From Methylibium sp. (GTDB lineage Bacteria; Pseudomonadota; Gammaproteobacteria; Burkholderiales; Burkholderiaceae_C), in the NCBI RefSeq assembly GCF_013817345.1, contig NZ_JACDCW010000015.1, positions 1-55,721 on the forward strand: DNA of 55,721 bases, written 5' to 3'. Below, piece after piece: positions 1 through 8,914 of this stretch. The notes beneath the pieces were generated by a model. The model had not been told where the DNA came from, searched no databases, and saw nothing but the letters and a program-made list of their open reading frames with translations. The position numbers and the translations under genes are program-made. Numbering within the stretch: position 1 is the stretch's first letter; the number at the start of each line of letters is the position of its first letter.

Positions 1-608
1 TCCTGCAAGTCCGTGCCGCCTTCCGCGTCGAAGCCGGTCACGAGGTCGGCCCCGGAGCCGGCGCCCAGAACGATCGTGTCGTTGCCGCCGTTGACCAAGG
101 CGAACGTGTCGGCGCCGCCCAGGCCGGTCAGCACGTTGTTGCCGACGTTGCCGGTGATGATGTTGGCGACCGAGTTGCCGGTGCCGTTGATGTTGGCGGT
201 GCCGGTCAGGGTGAGGTCGGGCCCTTCGTCTTCGGCCAGGGTGCGGGTCGTGTCGCTCTCGACCGGGTTCAGGGGCGGCGGTGGTGGGTCGATGACGCCG
301 GCATTGACGATGAAGTCGGTGATGCTCACGTTCGCCTGGGCGATGCCGGCCAGCGTAACGGTGCTGCCGCCGGCGATCGTGACGAGGGTGTCCGCGCTGC
401 CGGTGCCGGTGGGCGAGAAGGTCACGCTGGTCGCGAAGTTGGTCGTGGTGATGTCGGCGAAGCCGCGCAGGTCGATGAGGTCCTGCAAGTCCGTGCCGCC
501 TTCCGCGTCGAAGCCGGTCACGAGGTCGGCCCCGGAGCCGGCGCCCAGAACGATCGTGTCGTTGCCGCCGTTGACCAAGGCGAACGTGTCGGCGCCGCCC
601 AGGCCGGC
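1..608 (-). repeat. 480-bp (160-residue) repeat inside the RTX region
   Basis: Bases 1-127 and 481-607 are identical, exactly 480 bp apart, and the flanking sequence remains similar, with diverged copies further toward 1700. Each unit encodes a block of calcium-binding nonapeptides, a G-A-D-x-V-x-G-F-D-A segment and a spacer rich in Pro and Thr/Glu. The identity suggests recent duplication or gene conversion. The left copy is cut by the window edge. Confidence 0.9.
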
Positions 609-3600
609 CAGCAGGTTGTTGCCGCTGTTGCCGGTGATGACGTTGGCGGCGGAGTTACCGGTGCCGTCGATGTTGCCGGTGCCGGTCAAGGTGAGGTCGG
701 GCCCTTCGCCTTCGGCGAGGACGCGGCTCTCCGAGCTTTCGACCGTGCCCGACGGCGGCTCCGGAATGCTGCCGCCGTCGACGAGGAAGTCGGCGCCGTT
801 GACCGTGGCGGCGGCCACGCCGGTGAGCCGGATGGTGTCGACGCCGATCGTGACCAGCGTGTCCGCACCATCCGCGCCGATGACGACGCGGTCCCCGAAG
901 TTGTCGACCGTGATGTCGTCGGCCCCGGTAAAGCCGCGCACGTCGATGCGGTCCTGCGCGCCCGCCGTTTCCGAGACGGCATCGAAGCCCACCACCGTGT
1001 CGGCGCCGAAGCCGGCGGCCAGGAACTCGATCGTGTCGTTGCCGGTCGTCACGTTCAGCGTGTCGTTGCCGCCGCCGCCGATCAGCGTGTCGTTGCCGCC
1101 GGCGCCGTTGAGCGTGTCGTTGCCGATGCCGCCGCGCAGCACGTTGACCCCGCTGTTGCCGGTGATGACGTTGTCGCCGGCGTTGCCGGTGCCGTCGATG
1201 CTCGCGGTGCCGGTCAGGGTCAAGTTCTCGATGTTGGTGACGAGCGATTCGACGGTGATCGTGCTCTGGATCGTGTCGGTGCCTTCGTTGGCGAGTTCGT
1301 TGACGACGTCGGCGATGTTGTCGATGACGTAGGTGTCGTTGCCCACGCCGCCGCTCATGATGTCGACGCCGGTGCCGCCATTGAGGAGGTCGTTGCCCGC
1401 GTTGTCGATCAGCTCGTCACTGCCCGCCAGGCCGTGAAGCTGGTTGTTGCCGCTGTTGCCGGTGAGGATGTTGTCGCGCGCGTCGCCCACGCCGGTGATG
1501 TTGCCGGTGCCGGTCAGGGTGAGGTTCGGCGGGTCGTCGGCAAGCAGGCCGTAGCTGGTGGAGCTCTCGACCGTGGTGGGCGGCGGGGGCGGGGGCTCCG
1601 GCGCCGGTGGGCCCTCGAGGATGAAGTCGGCCACCCCAATGCCGGCGGCCGCGACGCCTTGCAGCGTGACCGTGTCGCCGTCGATCGTGACCAAGGTGTC
1701 GGCCCCTAGGGCTTCGATGGTGACCCGCTCGGCGAAGTTGGCGGCGGTGATGTCGTCCGCCCCGGTGTAGCTGCTCACGTCGATCAGGTCCTGGGTCGTC
1801 GCCGAGTCGCCCTCGGCATCGAAGCCGGTCACCGTGTCGGCGCCGAAGCCGGTCGCCAACACGATCGTGTCGTTGCCGGCCGAGACGTCGATGCGGTCGT
1901 CGCCTGCACCGCCGATCACCACGTTCTGGCCTTCGCCGGCATTGAGGGTGTCGTTGCCCAGGCCGCCGTCGAGCCGGTCGTCACCGGCCGCTGCGCCGCT
2001 GGCGAACACGATCTCGCGCACGATGCTGATGTCGCGGGGCAGGATGGTCCTGGCGAACACGCCGGCCTGCAGTTGCGACATGCTGTCGTAGCGCAGACCG
2101 CCGTGTTCGAGCTGCACGCGCAGCCAGGCGTCGCCGTTGAGCAGGTCGTCGCCCGCGCGGCCCTCGATGAAGTCGCTGCCGCCGCCGCCCAGCATGATGT
2201 TGCCGCCGCTGAAGCTTGTCACCCCGGGGCCGCCGAGCAGAGCGCCCAGGCCGTCGATGAGGCTGATCTGCGGTGCGTCGTTGAGCGCATTGTTGAAGCC
2301 GGTCGTCACGTCGAGTGTCGTCAGGTCCGCCGATACCCGGTCGTCGCCGCGCAGGGTGTCGTCGAGGTTCCAGCCCGAGATGCCCTCGACCGAGTCGAAG
2401 CGGTCCGCGTTAGCCTCCGCTGGCGGAATCGGCACGTTCGGCGGCAGCACGTCGAACAGCAGGTCGGCGTCGGCTGCATTCGGCTCGAGGTAGTGCGTGA
2501 CCCAGTCGAAGCCGAGCATGCCTTCGAAGCGCTCGACGCCGCTGCCACTGACCATGATGTCGTCGCCCGACTCCGAGTCGTAGTCGTCGTTGCCGCCGTC
2601 GCCCTTGATGACGTCGTTGCCGCGGACCTTGCTGGCCTGGAACGGGTCGCCGTTGTCGCCCTGCAGCAGGTCGGCGGAGCCGCCGCCTTCGATCCAGTCG
2701 TGGCCTTCGCCGCCGAAGATGGTGTCGGTCGAGGTGCCGCCGCGGACGAAGTCGTTGCCGGCGCCGGCAAAGGTTTCCTGCAGGCCGCCCGCGGCAACCA
2801 CGAAGTCGCCGCCGGGCCCGGCGATCACCAGGTCGGCGCCCAGGCCGGCGTTGATGGCGTCGTCGCCGGTGCCGCCCTTGATGTTGTCGTCGCCGAAGCT
2901 GTCCGTGATGATGTCGTCGCCGTCGCCGCCCACCAGCGAGTCGTTGCCGGCGCCTCCTTCGATGCGGTCGTTGCCGCCATCGCCGTAGACGGTGTCGTCG
3001 CCTTCGTCGGCGCGCAGGTCGTTGTTTGCGTCGGTGCCGCCGATGACGACGTGCTCCCCGCCCACGTAGCGCAGGTTGACGCCGTCGCTGGTGACGCCCG
3101 CGGTCCAGGTGCTCGGGTCGTCCAGCTCGAAGCTCTGGTCGGGCACGATGAAGATGTCGGCCGGCAGGTGCTTCACGCCCGGCAGGTTGCGCATCACGAT
3201 GTCGGAGAAAGTGTTGTTCTCCAGTTCCACCAAAAAGTTCTGGCCGGCGGTGCGCGCCAGGTAGTACATGCGGTCGCCGTCCTGCAGCTTCTCCATCTGC
3301 GTCTCGAAGACGAAGTTGAAGCTGGAGCCGAGCATGCCGCCGAAGGGCGCCGTCTTCTCGGCCAGGCCGCCGATCCAGAAGTCGACGTTGTTCAGCCCGC
3401 CCAGGCTGCCCCCCCCGTAGAGGTCGCCGCGGGCATTGAGGAAATCGTAGGCATCGGTGTTGCCATCGGTGCCGTTGCTGGCCTTGCCGTCGAAGACCAG
3501 CGTCTGGGCGGCGGCGCGCTTGGCCTCCATGGTGGTCGCGCCGATGATGCTGGCGTGCGTGCCGTAGGCGGCAATGAAGTTGACGAGCGACGCTGGATGC

Positions 3601-5546
3601 TTGATGCCGGTCTGGAAGTCGTTCCAGCTGGTGTAGGGGGCCAGCGCTGAATCGGTGGTGGCGTCGAAGAACTGCTTGCGCGCCACGTTCAGGCTCGGCA
3701 CGCCGGCGTCGCGGCCGCGCGCGATGTTGATCGCGCCCAGGTCGAGCGGCAAGCCGACCAGGTTGCTGCGCACGCCCTCGGCGACGAACTCGTCGATCGC
3801 GTTGCCGGTCTGGCGCGTCATGCCGCGCACGATGGCTTCGGCCGCGTCGATCGAGTCGATACCGCTGTTGGCGAATTCAACGGGGTTGAGGAAGGCCTGG
3901 ATCAGGGTGAGGTCCGACGACACGCCGGCGTCGTTGACCCGGTCCACCTCGCCCGTGAGCATCGAGTGGCCGAATCGGTAGACGGTGTGCGCGAACTCGG
4001 CGGTGATGGCCGGGTTGATCGTCACGTCGTAGCCGGCGAAGATGTCGACCTGCGGCTGGATCTTGCGCGCGAACTCCTCGAACACAAGGTGCTGGTACTG
4101 CATCTCGTTGCCGAAGCGGGCGGCTTGGAACAGGCGCTCGCCGTTCCATACGGCGGGCGAAGTTTCGGTGGTGGGCGAGAGCTGCCACTCCGCGAGCAGC
4201 GTCGGGTCGTTGGTGGCCAGCAGGTCGGCCTTGATCTGCTCGACCAACCGGTTGTGCTCGGCGTGAAACACGTGGTGCACCGTGGTCAGGCCGATGTTTT
4301 CGTTGCCGCGGCCGTCGCCGGTGATGTAGTGCGCCTCGAGCAATTCGTTGTCGTACTGGCCGGCCAGCGGCGGCTCGTTCGCCGCGTTGATGCCGGTGTC
4401 GCCGTCGGCCGTTTTCAAGGCCCCGCGGTTGTCGGCCGGATTGGCGGTGTGCGCGATGTCGTCGAGGAAGGCGTGGTTGGTGCGCAGCGCGTTGACGGTG
4501 CTGATGGGCGCGGCGGGGTTGCCTTCGATAACGCCCTCCGTGGTGACGAGCTGCGCGTAGCCGTTCGGCCCGCGGGCGAAGCGGCCGTACTCGTCGGTGA
4601 CGACCTGCGGCACGTTCAGCACGTCGGCATCGGTGAGCGCGATGCCGAGCATCTCGCGCGCCTGTTGCTTGATGTCGGCCCACGTCGCCAGGCCACCGCC
4701 GGCGCCGTCGAGCATGTGGCCGGTGGCCACCGGGTCCCCGGCCGCATTGAGTTCGTATTCGCGCAGGAAGACCTGGTGCGAGGGGTGCGAGGTGTAGGTC
4801 TGGTTCTGGTCGACGTGGGGCGTCGTCTGGTTGGTGTGACGGTGGATGTCGTCGGCGGTGCCCACCTGGCCATCGGGGCCGGGCAGCACCTGGGTGTTGG
4901 ACAGCCGGGTCAGCGGCATGAAGGCCTGATTAGGCGGCAGGGGGCCGTTGGGGCCCGTCATCAAGGGGTCGTCGTCCTTCAGCGGGATGAAGATCGTGCC
5001 GCCGCCCTTGTTGGCGAGGTCCAGGCCGTGGTCGAAGAACTGGCCGAACAGGGTGAACCAGGAATTGAAGGGCGACGACAGGCCCAGGTCGGGCGACACG
5101 TTGGGCATCACCAAAGTGTCTCCGTCGAGTTCTTTCAAGTCGGCGGGGTTCCAGGCCGAGACCGCGGCCGGGTTTTCCTCGGTCTGCGTTGCGATCAGGT
5201 TGCTGATGACGCGCGGCTGCGAGTCGAACACCGAGCCGCTGGTCTGCCAGTAGTTGGTGGCGGTGCCGATCGCTTGCGGGCCGGGCCCGTCGGGGTCGAA
5301 GAGCGACACGGCCTCGCCGGGCAGGAAGTGTTGCTTGGTCAACAGGGGGAAGAGTTGGTCCGCCGCGCCCCAGTTCTCGCGCCCCGCAACGAGGTTGTTG
5401 TAGCTGCCGTCGACCGTGCGCACGCCGAAGGGCAGCAACGGGTCGCCGACCAGCGTGCGGATCGATTGCGGCGTGCCGGCGGCATGAGCCTCGCCGGTCT
5501 TGATCTGTTCAAGGATGAATTCGAGGTCTGCGAGGTTGATGTTCAT
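1..5546 (-). CDS. Animal-type heme peroxidase fused to RTX calcium-binding repeats (3' end beyond the window)
   Basis: This open frame of at least 1848 codons starts at ATG 5546 behind a GGAG site and is still open at base 1. Residues about 1-640 form an animal heme peroxidase domain. Visible are the distal-side motif QFFDHGLDL (about residue 170), HHVFHAEHNRL, the proximal-side motif YRFGHSML (about 525), and INIARGRDAGVPS (about 610). From about residue 835 there are hemolysin-type nonapeptides such as GGAGNDSLVGG and GNDTLNG, then long 160-residue repeats. There is no N-terminal signal peptide, which fits type I secretion, but no type I exporter lies in the window. The family includes the RTX-peroxidase MopA linked to Mn(II) oxidation in other bacteria; that function here is inference. 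It is the last gene of an operon with the SCO1-like protein and the multicopper oxidase. Confidence 0.93.
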   Translation of the reverse strand, partial: MNINLADLEFILEQIKTGEAHAAGTPQSIRTLVGDPLLPFGVRTVDGSYNNLVAGRENWGAADQLFPLLTKQHFLPGEAVSLFDPDGPGPQAIGTATNYWQTSGSVFDSQPRVISNLIATQTEENPAAVSAWNPADLKELDGDTLVMPNVSPDLGLSSPFNSWFTLFGQFFDHGLDLANKGGGTIFIPLKDDDPLMTGPNGPLPPNQAFMPLTRLSNTQVLPGPDGQVGTADDIHRHTNQTTPHVDQNQTYTSHPSHQVFLREYELNAAGDPVATGHMLDGAGGGLATWADIKQQAREMLGIALTDADVLNVPQVVTDEYGRFARGPNGYAQLVTTEGVIEGNPAAPISTVNALRTNHAFLDDIAHTANPADNRGALKTADGDTGINAANEPPLAGQYDNELLEAHYITGDGRGNENIGLTTVHHVFHAEHNRLVEQIKADLLATNDPTLLAEWQLSPTTETSPAVWNGERLFQAARFGNEMQYQHLVFEEFARKIQPQVDIFAGYDVTINPAITAEFAHTVYRFGHSMLTGEVDRVNDAGVSSDLTLIQAFLNPVEFANSGIDSIDAAEAIVRGMTRQTGNAIDEFVAEGVRSNLVGLPLDLGAINIARGRDAGVPSLNVARKQFFDATTDSALAPYTSWNDFQTGIKHPASLVNFIAAYGTHASIIGATTMEAKRAAAQTLVFDGKASNGTDGNTDAYDFLNARGDLYGGGSLGGLNNVDFWIGGLAEKTAPFGGMLGSSFNFVFETQMEKLQDGDRMYYLARTAGQNFLVELENNTFSDIVMRNLPGVKHLPADIFIVPDQSFELDDPSTWTAGVTSDGVNLRYVGGEHVVIGGTDANNDLRADEGDDTVYGDGGNDRIEGGAGNDSLVGGDGDDIITDSFGDDNIKGGTGDDAINAGLGADLVIAGPGGDFVVAAGGLQETFAGAGNDFVRGGTSTDTIFGGEGHDWIEGGGSADLLQGDNGDPFQASKVRGNDVIKGDGGNDDYDSESGDDIMVSGSGVERFEGMLGFDWVTHYLEPNAADADLLFDVLPPNVPIPPAEANADRFDSVEGISGWNLDDTLRGDDRVSADLTTLDVTTGFNNALNDAPQISLIDGLGALLGGPGVTSFSGGNIMLGGGGSDFIEGRAGDDLLNGDAWLRVQLEHGGLRYDSMSQLQAGVFARTILPRDISIVREIVFASGAAAGDDRLDGGLGNDTLNAGEGQNVVIGGAGDDRIDVSAGNDTIVLATGFGADTVTGFDAEGDSATTQDLIDVSSYTGADDITAANFAERVTIEALGADTLVTIDGDTVTLQGVAAAGIGVADFILEGPPAPEPPPPPPTTVESSTSYGLLADDPPNLTLTGTGNITGVGDARDNILTGNSGNNQLHGLAGSDELIDNAGNDLLNGGTGVDIMSGGVGNDTYVIDNIADVVNELANEGTDTIQSTITVESLVTNIENLTLTGTASIDGTGNAGDNVITGNSGVNVLRGGIGNDTLNGAGGNDTLIGGGGNDTLNVTTGNDTIEFLAAGFGADTVVGFDAVSETAGAQDRIDVRGFTGADDITVDNFGDRVVIGADGADTLVTIGVDTIRLTGVAAATVNGADFLVDGGSIPEPPSGTVESSESRVLAEGEGPDLTLTGTGNIDGTGNSAANVITGNSGNNLLAGLGGADTFALVNGGNDTIVLGAGSGADLVTGFDAEGGTDLQDLIDLRGFADITTTNFATSVTFSPTGTGSADTLVTIAGGSTVTLAGIAQANVSITDFIVNAGVIDPPPPPLNPVESDTTRTLAEDEGPDLTLTGTANINGTGNSVANIITGNVGNNVLTGLGGADTFALVNGGNDTIVLGAGSGADLVTGFDAEGGTDLQ

Positions 5547-5599
5547 GGCAGTGTCTCCGTAAGGTGGTTCGATGTTTGAGAGGCGAGAGGCGCGGGGCT

Positions 5600-6319
5600 T
5601 CAGAGCTCGAGGCGCCGCTGGTAGCCGGGGATGGGGCGCTTGTGCGGATCGACGGCGCGGATCGATTCACAGATCTGTTCGGGTTCGGCCAATGCGGGGT
5701 TCATGCACCAGCGGTCGAGCGCGTCGTTGCCGATGCGCACCATGCCGGTGTGCTGGGAGCGGTCGGCATCGACCACCGGGTCGAGGTCGAAAAAGCCGAA
5801 GCCGCGGCGCAGTTGCTCGATGTCCGCCGGTCGGCCGGTCACGAAAGTCCAGCCGGGGCCGATGCGGTAGCGCTGCATGTACTCGGCCAAGGCCTGCGGC
5901 GTGTCGTGCTCGGGCAGCAGGGTGATCGAGATCATGAACACGTCGCGGCCGGCGCGCGGGCCGAGCATGCGCTGCACGTTCAGCAGGTTGGCCGTCATCG
6001 GCGGGCAGATGTTGCTGCACTGCGTGTACGTCATGTTGAGCAGCACGATGCGCCCGCGCACCAGGTCGTCGTAGAAGCGCAGGCGCCGGCCGTCGTGGGT
6101 GAGCACGATCGGGTTCGGCAAGCGGCGTCTGCCCGCGAGCGGCGTCCCGGCGTATCTTTTGGGCTTGCCTTCGGCCGTCCAGGCGGCCAGCCCAGCAGTG
6201 GAGAACATGCCGGCGGCCAGCAGGCCGGGACCGATGCCCGCCAATGCCTGGCGCCGGGCCGGTTCTTCAGGGACACGACGACCGTCGTCCCCCGCTTGGA
6301 GTGGGTTAGACGATGTCAT
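5600..6319 (-). CDS. SCO1/SenC-family copper chaperone, membrane anchored
   Basis: This 239-residue protein has a hydrophobic N-terminal segment (about residues 26-47) that can act as an anchor or signal. A thioredoxin-fold domain follows with the copper-binding CxxxC motif in TQCSNICPPM, and a downstream histidine in SQHTGMVRIG at the place where SCO proteins carry their third copper ligand. SCO proteins deliver copper to cuproenzymes in the periplasm. No cytochrome oxidase genes are present, so the likely client is the adjacent multicopper oxidase (inference). Its ATG lies inside the end of the oxidase gene with a 14-base overlap, which indicates translational coupling. The peroxidase starts 53 bases downstream. 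Confidence 0.9.
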   Translation of the reverse strand: MTSSNPLQAGDDGRRVPEEPARRQALAGIGPGLLAAGMFSTAGLAAWTAEGKPKRYAGTPLAGRRRLPNPIVLTHDGRRLRFYDDLVRGRIVLLNMTYTQCSNICPPMTANLLNVQRMLGPRAGRDVFMISITLLPEHDTPQALAEYMQRYRIGPGWTFVTGRPADIEQLRRGFGFFDLDPVVDADRSQHTGMVRIGNDALDRWCMNPALAEPEQICESIRAVDPHKRPIPGYQRRLEL

Positions 6320-8036
6320 AGCGCACCATCATTGAGTGGTCTTCATGCACGGTGTTGTGGCAGTGCATGACGTACTTGCCGGTGAAATCGCGGAAGCGCA
6401 GATACACCTCCAGGGTCTCGTTCGGGCCCAGGTAGAAAACGTCCTTGCGCCCGCGCTCGTGGGGCGGGGGCAGCTTGCCGTTGCGCTTGAGGATCCGGCC
6501 CTCTTCGAGGTGGATGTGGATCGGGTGCGCCCAGCCGCCGCTGTCGTTGCGCAGCTTCCAGATCTCGGCGGTCCCCTTTTTCGGGAAGGCCACCGGCCTG
6601 TTCTTGAACAGCCTGCTGTTGACGGCCCACGCACCGTTGGTGCGGTCGAACGTGAAGGTGCGCCTTTCCTCCACCGGCTGGTCCATGTTGGGCAGCGGGC
6701 GCAGCAGGGCCGGCACGCGGCTCTCGTCCTCCTCGTTGCCCTGCGCATCGCGGTCGACTTCGAACTTGAGGATCGGCACCGGCGTCCTCAGGAAATCCTT
6801 CTCGGGCTTGCGGCCGTCGAGTTGGTTCAGGCGATTGACGAGGAAAACCTCGCTGCCTTTCTGGAAGAGCGAGAAATCGAAAACGATGTCGGCGCGCTCG
6901 GCGACGGCCAACCGCACGCTGCTCATCGTCAGCGGCGCGGGCAGCAGGTTGCCGTCGTTGGCGATGTACTGGAACTTCTGCACCGGGCCCGTCGGGCTTC
7001 CCAGGCGCAGCTGCAGGTCGTAATTGCGGGCTGGCCCGGCATTGAGGAGGCGCAAGCGGTACTTGCGGCGCGCGGCGTTGTAGAAGGGCTGGATGCGGCC
7101 GTTCACGGTCATCTTGTCGCCCACGAAGCCGTCGTTGTCGAACGGGTCGAACGACAGCGCCACGCCGTCGGGCGTGAAGCGCTTGTCGGCCAGCACGAAA
7201 GGCTGATCGAAGTCGCCGCTCGGCAGGCGCAGCGCGGTCGGGGAGGACAGGTCGTGCTCGTCGCCGTTGTCGATGTGGTCGTAGGCGAGGAAGAAGCCGC
7301 TGAGCCCCCGGTAGGTGTTCTGCGCGGTGAAGTCGATGCGGTGGTCGTGGTACCACAGCGTGCCGAGGGCCTCGCGCTCATCGCCGATGCCGCCGTACTG
7401 GTCGACACCCGCATAGACCATCGGATAGTGGTGGTCCTTGAAGTGGCCGGGCCCGGTGAGCGTGGGCCCGTGGTCGGTGGGGCTCCACCAGTCGATCGGA
7501 AAGCCGTCGCTCTCGGACGGCGTGTGCATGTTGTGCAAGTGGATCGAGATCTCGGGCGAGCCGTAGCCCTGGCCGAGCTGCCGCAGCTCATTGCCCATGC
7601 GCACCAGGATCGGCTCGCCGTAGCGTGCGTGGATCATCGGCCCGGGGCATTGGTCGTTGAAGCCCCAGGTCGTCACCTCCGGCAAATCCTTGTGCCATTT
7701 CAGCGGGTACTCGCCGGCGTGCATGTCGTAGAGCTTTTGCGGCGGAAAGCGGTCCCAGGCCTGGTGGGCGGCGCGACCTACTTCCCCGGCCACCGGCAGC
7801 TTTCCCGGCGCGGGGCTCAGGCTGGCCACCGGTTGCAGAGGCTTTTGCGGCTCCAGTTCGTCGCGCCAGGGTTCGGTGTAGGGGCTCTGGGGCGTCGTCG
7901 TCGTGGTCTGGGCCTGCGCCACCCAGGGGGCGGCCATGCAGACCCCGCCCAGCGCCGCTGTCTTGAAGAAGTCGCGCCGCTTCGGGGCCGCCAGAGGCGG
8001 CAGCGGGGACTCAGCTTGCTCTGCGTTCGGCTTCAT
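6306..8036 (-). CDS. CotA/bilirubin-oxidase-type multicopper oxidase, Tat exported
   Basis: The 576-residue protein has all four copper motifs: HLHNMH (about residue 165), WYHDHR (about 228), HPIHIH (about 504) and HCHNTVHEDHSMM near the C-terminus. The last is of the CotA type, with a trailing Met for the type 1 copper. The N-terminus carries a twin-arginine signal, KRRDFFKTAALGG, ending at AQA. The start at 8036 was chosen because it places the Tat motif near the N-terminus and has AAGGTG upstream; the frame extends 10 codons further without a better site. CotA-like oxidases couple one-electron oxidation of phenols, bilirubin or Mn(II) to O2 reduction in the cell envelope; the substrate here is unknown. 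The operon partners supply copper (SCO) and a secreted peroxidase. Confidence 0.93.
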   Translation of the reverse strand: MKPNAEQAESPLPPLAAPKRRDFFKTAALGGVCMAAPWVAQAQTTTTTPQSPYTEPWRDELEPQKPLQPVASLSPAPGKLPVAGEVGRAAHQAWDRFPPQKLYDMHAGEYPLKWHKDLPEVTTWGFNDQCPGPMIHARYGEPILVRMGNELRQLGQGYGSPEISIHLHNMHTPSESDGFPIDWWSPTDHGPTLTGPGHFKDHHYPMVYAGVDQYGGIGDEREALGTLWYHDHRIDFTAQNTYRGLSGFFLAYDHIDNGDEHDLSSPTALRLPSGDFDQPFVLADKRFTPDGVALSFDPFDNDGFVGDKMTVNGRIQPFYNAARRKYRLRLLNAGPARNYDLQLRLGSPTGPVQKFQYIANDGNLLPAPLTMSSVRLAVAERADIVFDFSLFQKGSEVFLVNRLNQLDGRKPEKDFLRTPVPILKFEVDRDAQGNEEDESRVPALLRPLPNMDQPVEERRTFTFDRTNGAWAVNSRLFKNRPVAFPKKGTAEIWKLRNDSGGWAHPIHIHLEEGRILKRNGKLPPPHERGRKDVFYLGPNETLEVYLRFRDFTGKYVMHCHNTVHEDHSMMVRYDIV

Positions 8037-8475
8037 GTTGTTCACCTTTTTGTTCGAAGACAACAACGGCGGCGCATGTCTCGTGCGCCCGCTCCAGGGC
8101 CAACACGACGACGCAGTCCAGCGCGGCGTCGCGCGAGCCGTCTTTCAGCACGGCCTTCCCGCAGGATTCGCGGAAGGCGCTCACAAGGAGATCGGTGGCG
8201 GCGATGGTCACGTCCGCCGCGGACGGGGCGCTCAGATCACCCGCCTCGATGCGCGCGTCGGCGGAAAGATCGCCAAGCGGATGCGACGATGCGATGGCCG
8301 CGGCACTCGCGCGGTGATCGGCGGCGCGCAGCCAGCGCAGCCACCGGCTCGACAGCCGGCGCGACTTGGGCAGCGAGAAGCCCTGTTCGCTTTCCAGATG
8401 CGCGATGGCTGCGCACAGGTAACACAGCGCGACCCGGGTGGCCTGACGTTCATCGCACTGCATCCGCACGACCAT
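8011..8475 (-). CDS. Hypothetical 154-aa protein at the head of the oxidase operon
   Basis: I do not recognise this protein. It starts at ATG 8475 with GGAG eight bases upstream and overlaps the first 26 bases of the multicopper oxidase gene, the arrangement expected of a coupled operon. The translation is mostly Ala/Leu/Arg-rich helix with five cysteines, including a CYLC near residue 18, and no clear signal peptide. The cysteines and the operon position could suggest a metal- or redox-related helper, but nothing proves this. It may also be a chance frame in GC-rich DNA. Confidence 0.5.
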   Translation of the reverse strand: MVVRMQCDERQATRVALCYLCAAIAHLESEQGFSLPKSRRLSSRWLRWLRAADHRASAAAIASSHPLGDLSADARIEAGDLSAPSAADVTIAATDLLVSAFRESCGKAVLKDGSRDAALDCVVVLALERAHETCAAVVVFEQKGEQHEAERRAS

Positions 8476-8672
8476 GCTGGAGCTCCGTCGCGCCGTTCGT
8501 CATGCTTTCTCCGTGGCTTGCACGGAGCACTTCGATCCGGTGGCGCATTGGAGTCAACGGTACGCACGGCGATGGGCCGTGTCTTGTCGGCAACGATGGA
8601 TTCGGACGTGGGACGAGTCCGCAAGTCGTGCAGGCGCCGGCTCACCCGGGCTGCGTGATCGGCTCGACCGGC

Positions 8673-8690
8673 TGTAGGACTCGTCCTACA
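8673..8690. promoter_or_regulatory. Perfect 8+8 palindrome, operator-like
   Basis: TGTAGGAC and GTCCTACA are exact reverse complements around a 2-base centre. It sits in the divergent intergenic region, about 140 bases upstream of the sigma54-like element of the CHRD gene and about 200 bases upstream of the oxidase operon start. The size and symmetry fit a dimeric DNA-binding protein, and the distance to 8829 would suit an enhancer for a sigma54 activator. The protein is unknown. Confidence 0.55.
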
Positions 8691-8828
8691 AACGTGGCGC
8701 CGACGCACTCCAAGAACCCGTGTGTGACCGCGAACACAAGGGCGATGCGACGGTTGGCCAGGCGGCACCGAGCGCCTATCTTCAAGAGGAGCGGGCGACG
8801 CGCTCGCCAAACAGCTCGGTGGCCTTGA

Positions 8829-8844
8829 TGGCACGCGCTGCGCA
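8829..8844 (+). promoter_or_regulatory. Possible sigma54 -24/-12 promoter for the CHRD gene
   Basis: The -24 half TGGCACG is a perfect match to the consensus and the GG-to-GC spacing is exact, but the -12 half reads GCGCA instead of TTGCA. The predicted transcription start would lie about 60 bases before the CHRD ATG, similar to other sigma54-like sites in the window. Confidence 0.45.
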
Positions 8845-8914
8845 AACCGCTGCCAGTGCCGTCTCTTACCGCCCGCCTCTCAACGCCCATTCACCCCATG
8901 CAAGGAGTTCGGTC

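Larger units (their letters stand above)
8476..8914. other. Intergenic region between divergent units; no gene seen
   Basis: These 439 bases separate the minus-strand oxidase operon from the plus-strand CHRD gene. I find no credible gene. The region holds an 18-base palindrome (8673-8690), a sigma54-like element (8829-8844) and the CHRD ribosome-binding site AAGGAG (8901-8906). Promoters for the oxidase operon must also lie here, but I cannot identify a convincing one. Confidence 0.6.

Noticed and set aside
2073-5579. Long plus-strand open frames opposite the peroxidase-RTX gene
   Set aside because: They are complements of a gene with clear peroxidase and RTX motifs and high GC at third positions; their translations have no recognisable domain.
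6306-8036. Assignment of the multicopper oxidase to MofA of Leptothrix
   Set aside because: MofA is a much larger protein as I recall; the motifs here fit the CotA/bilirubin oxidase type of about 500-600 residues.
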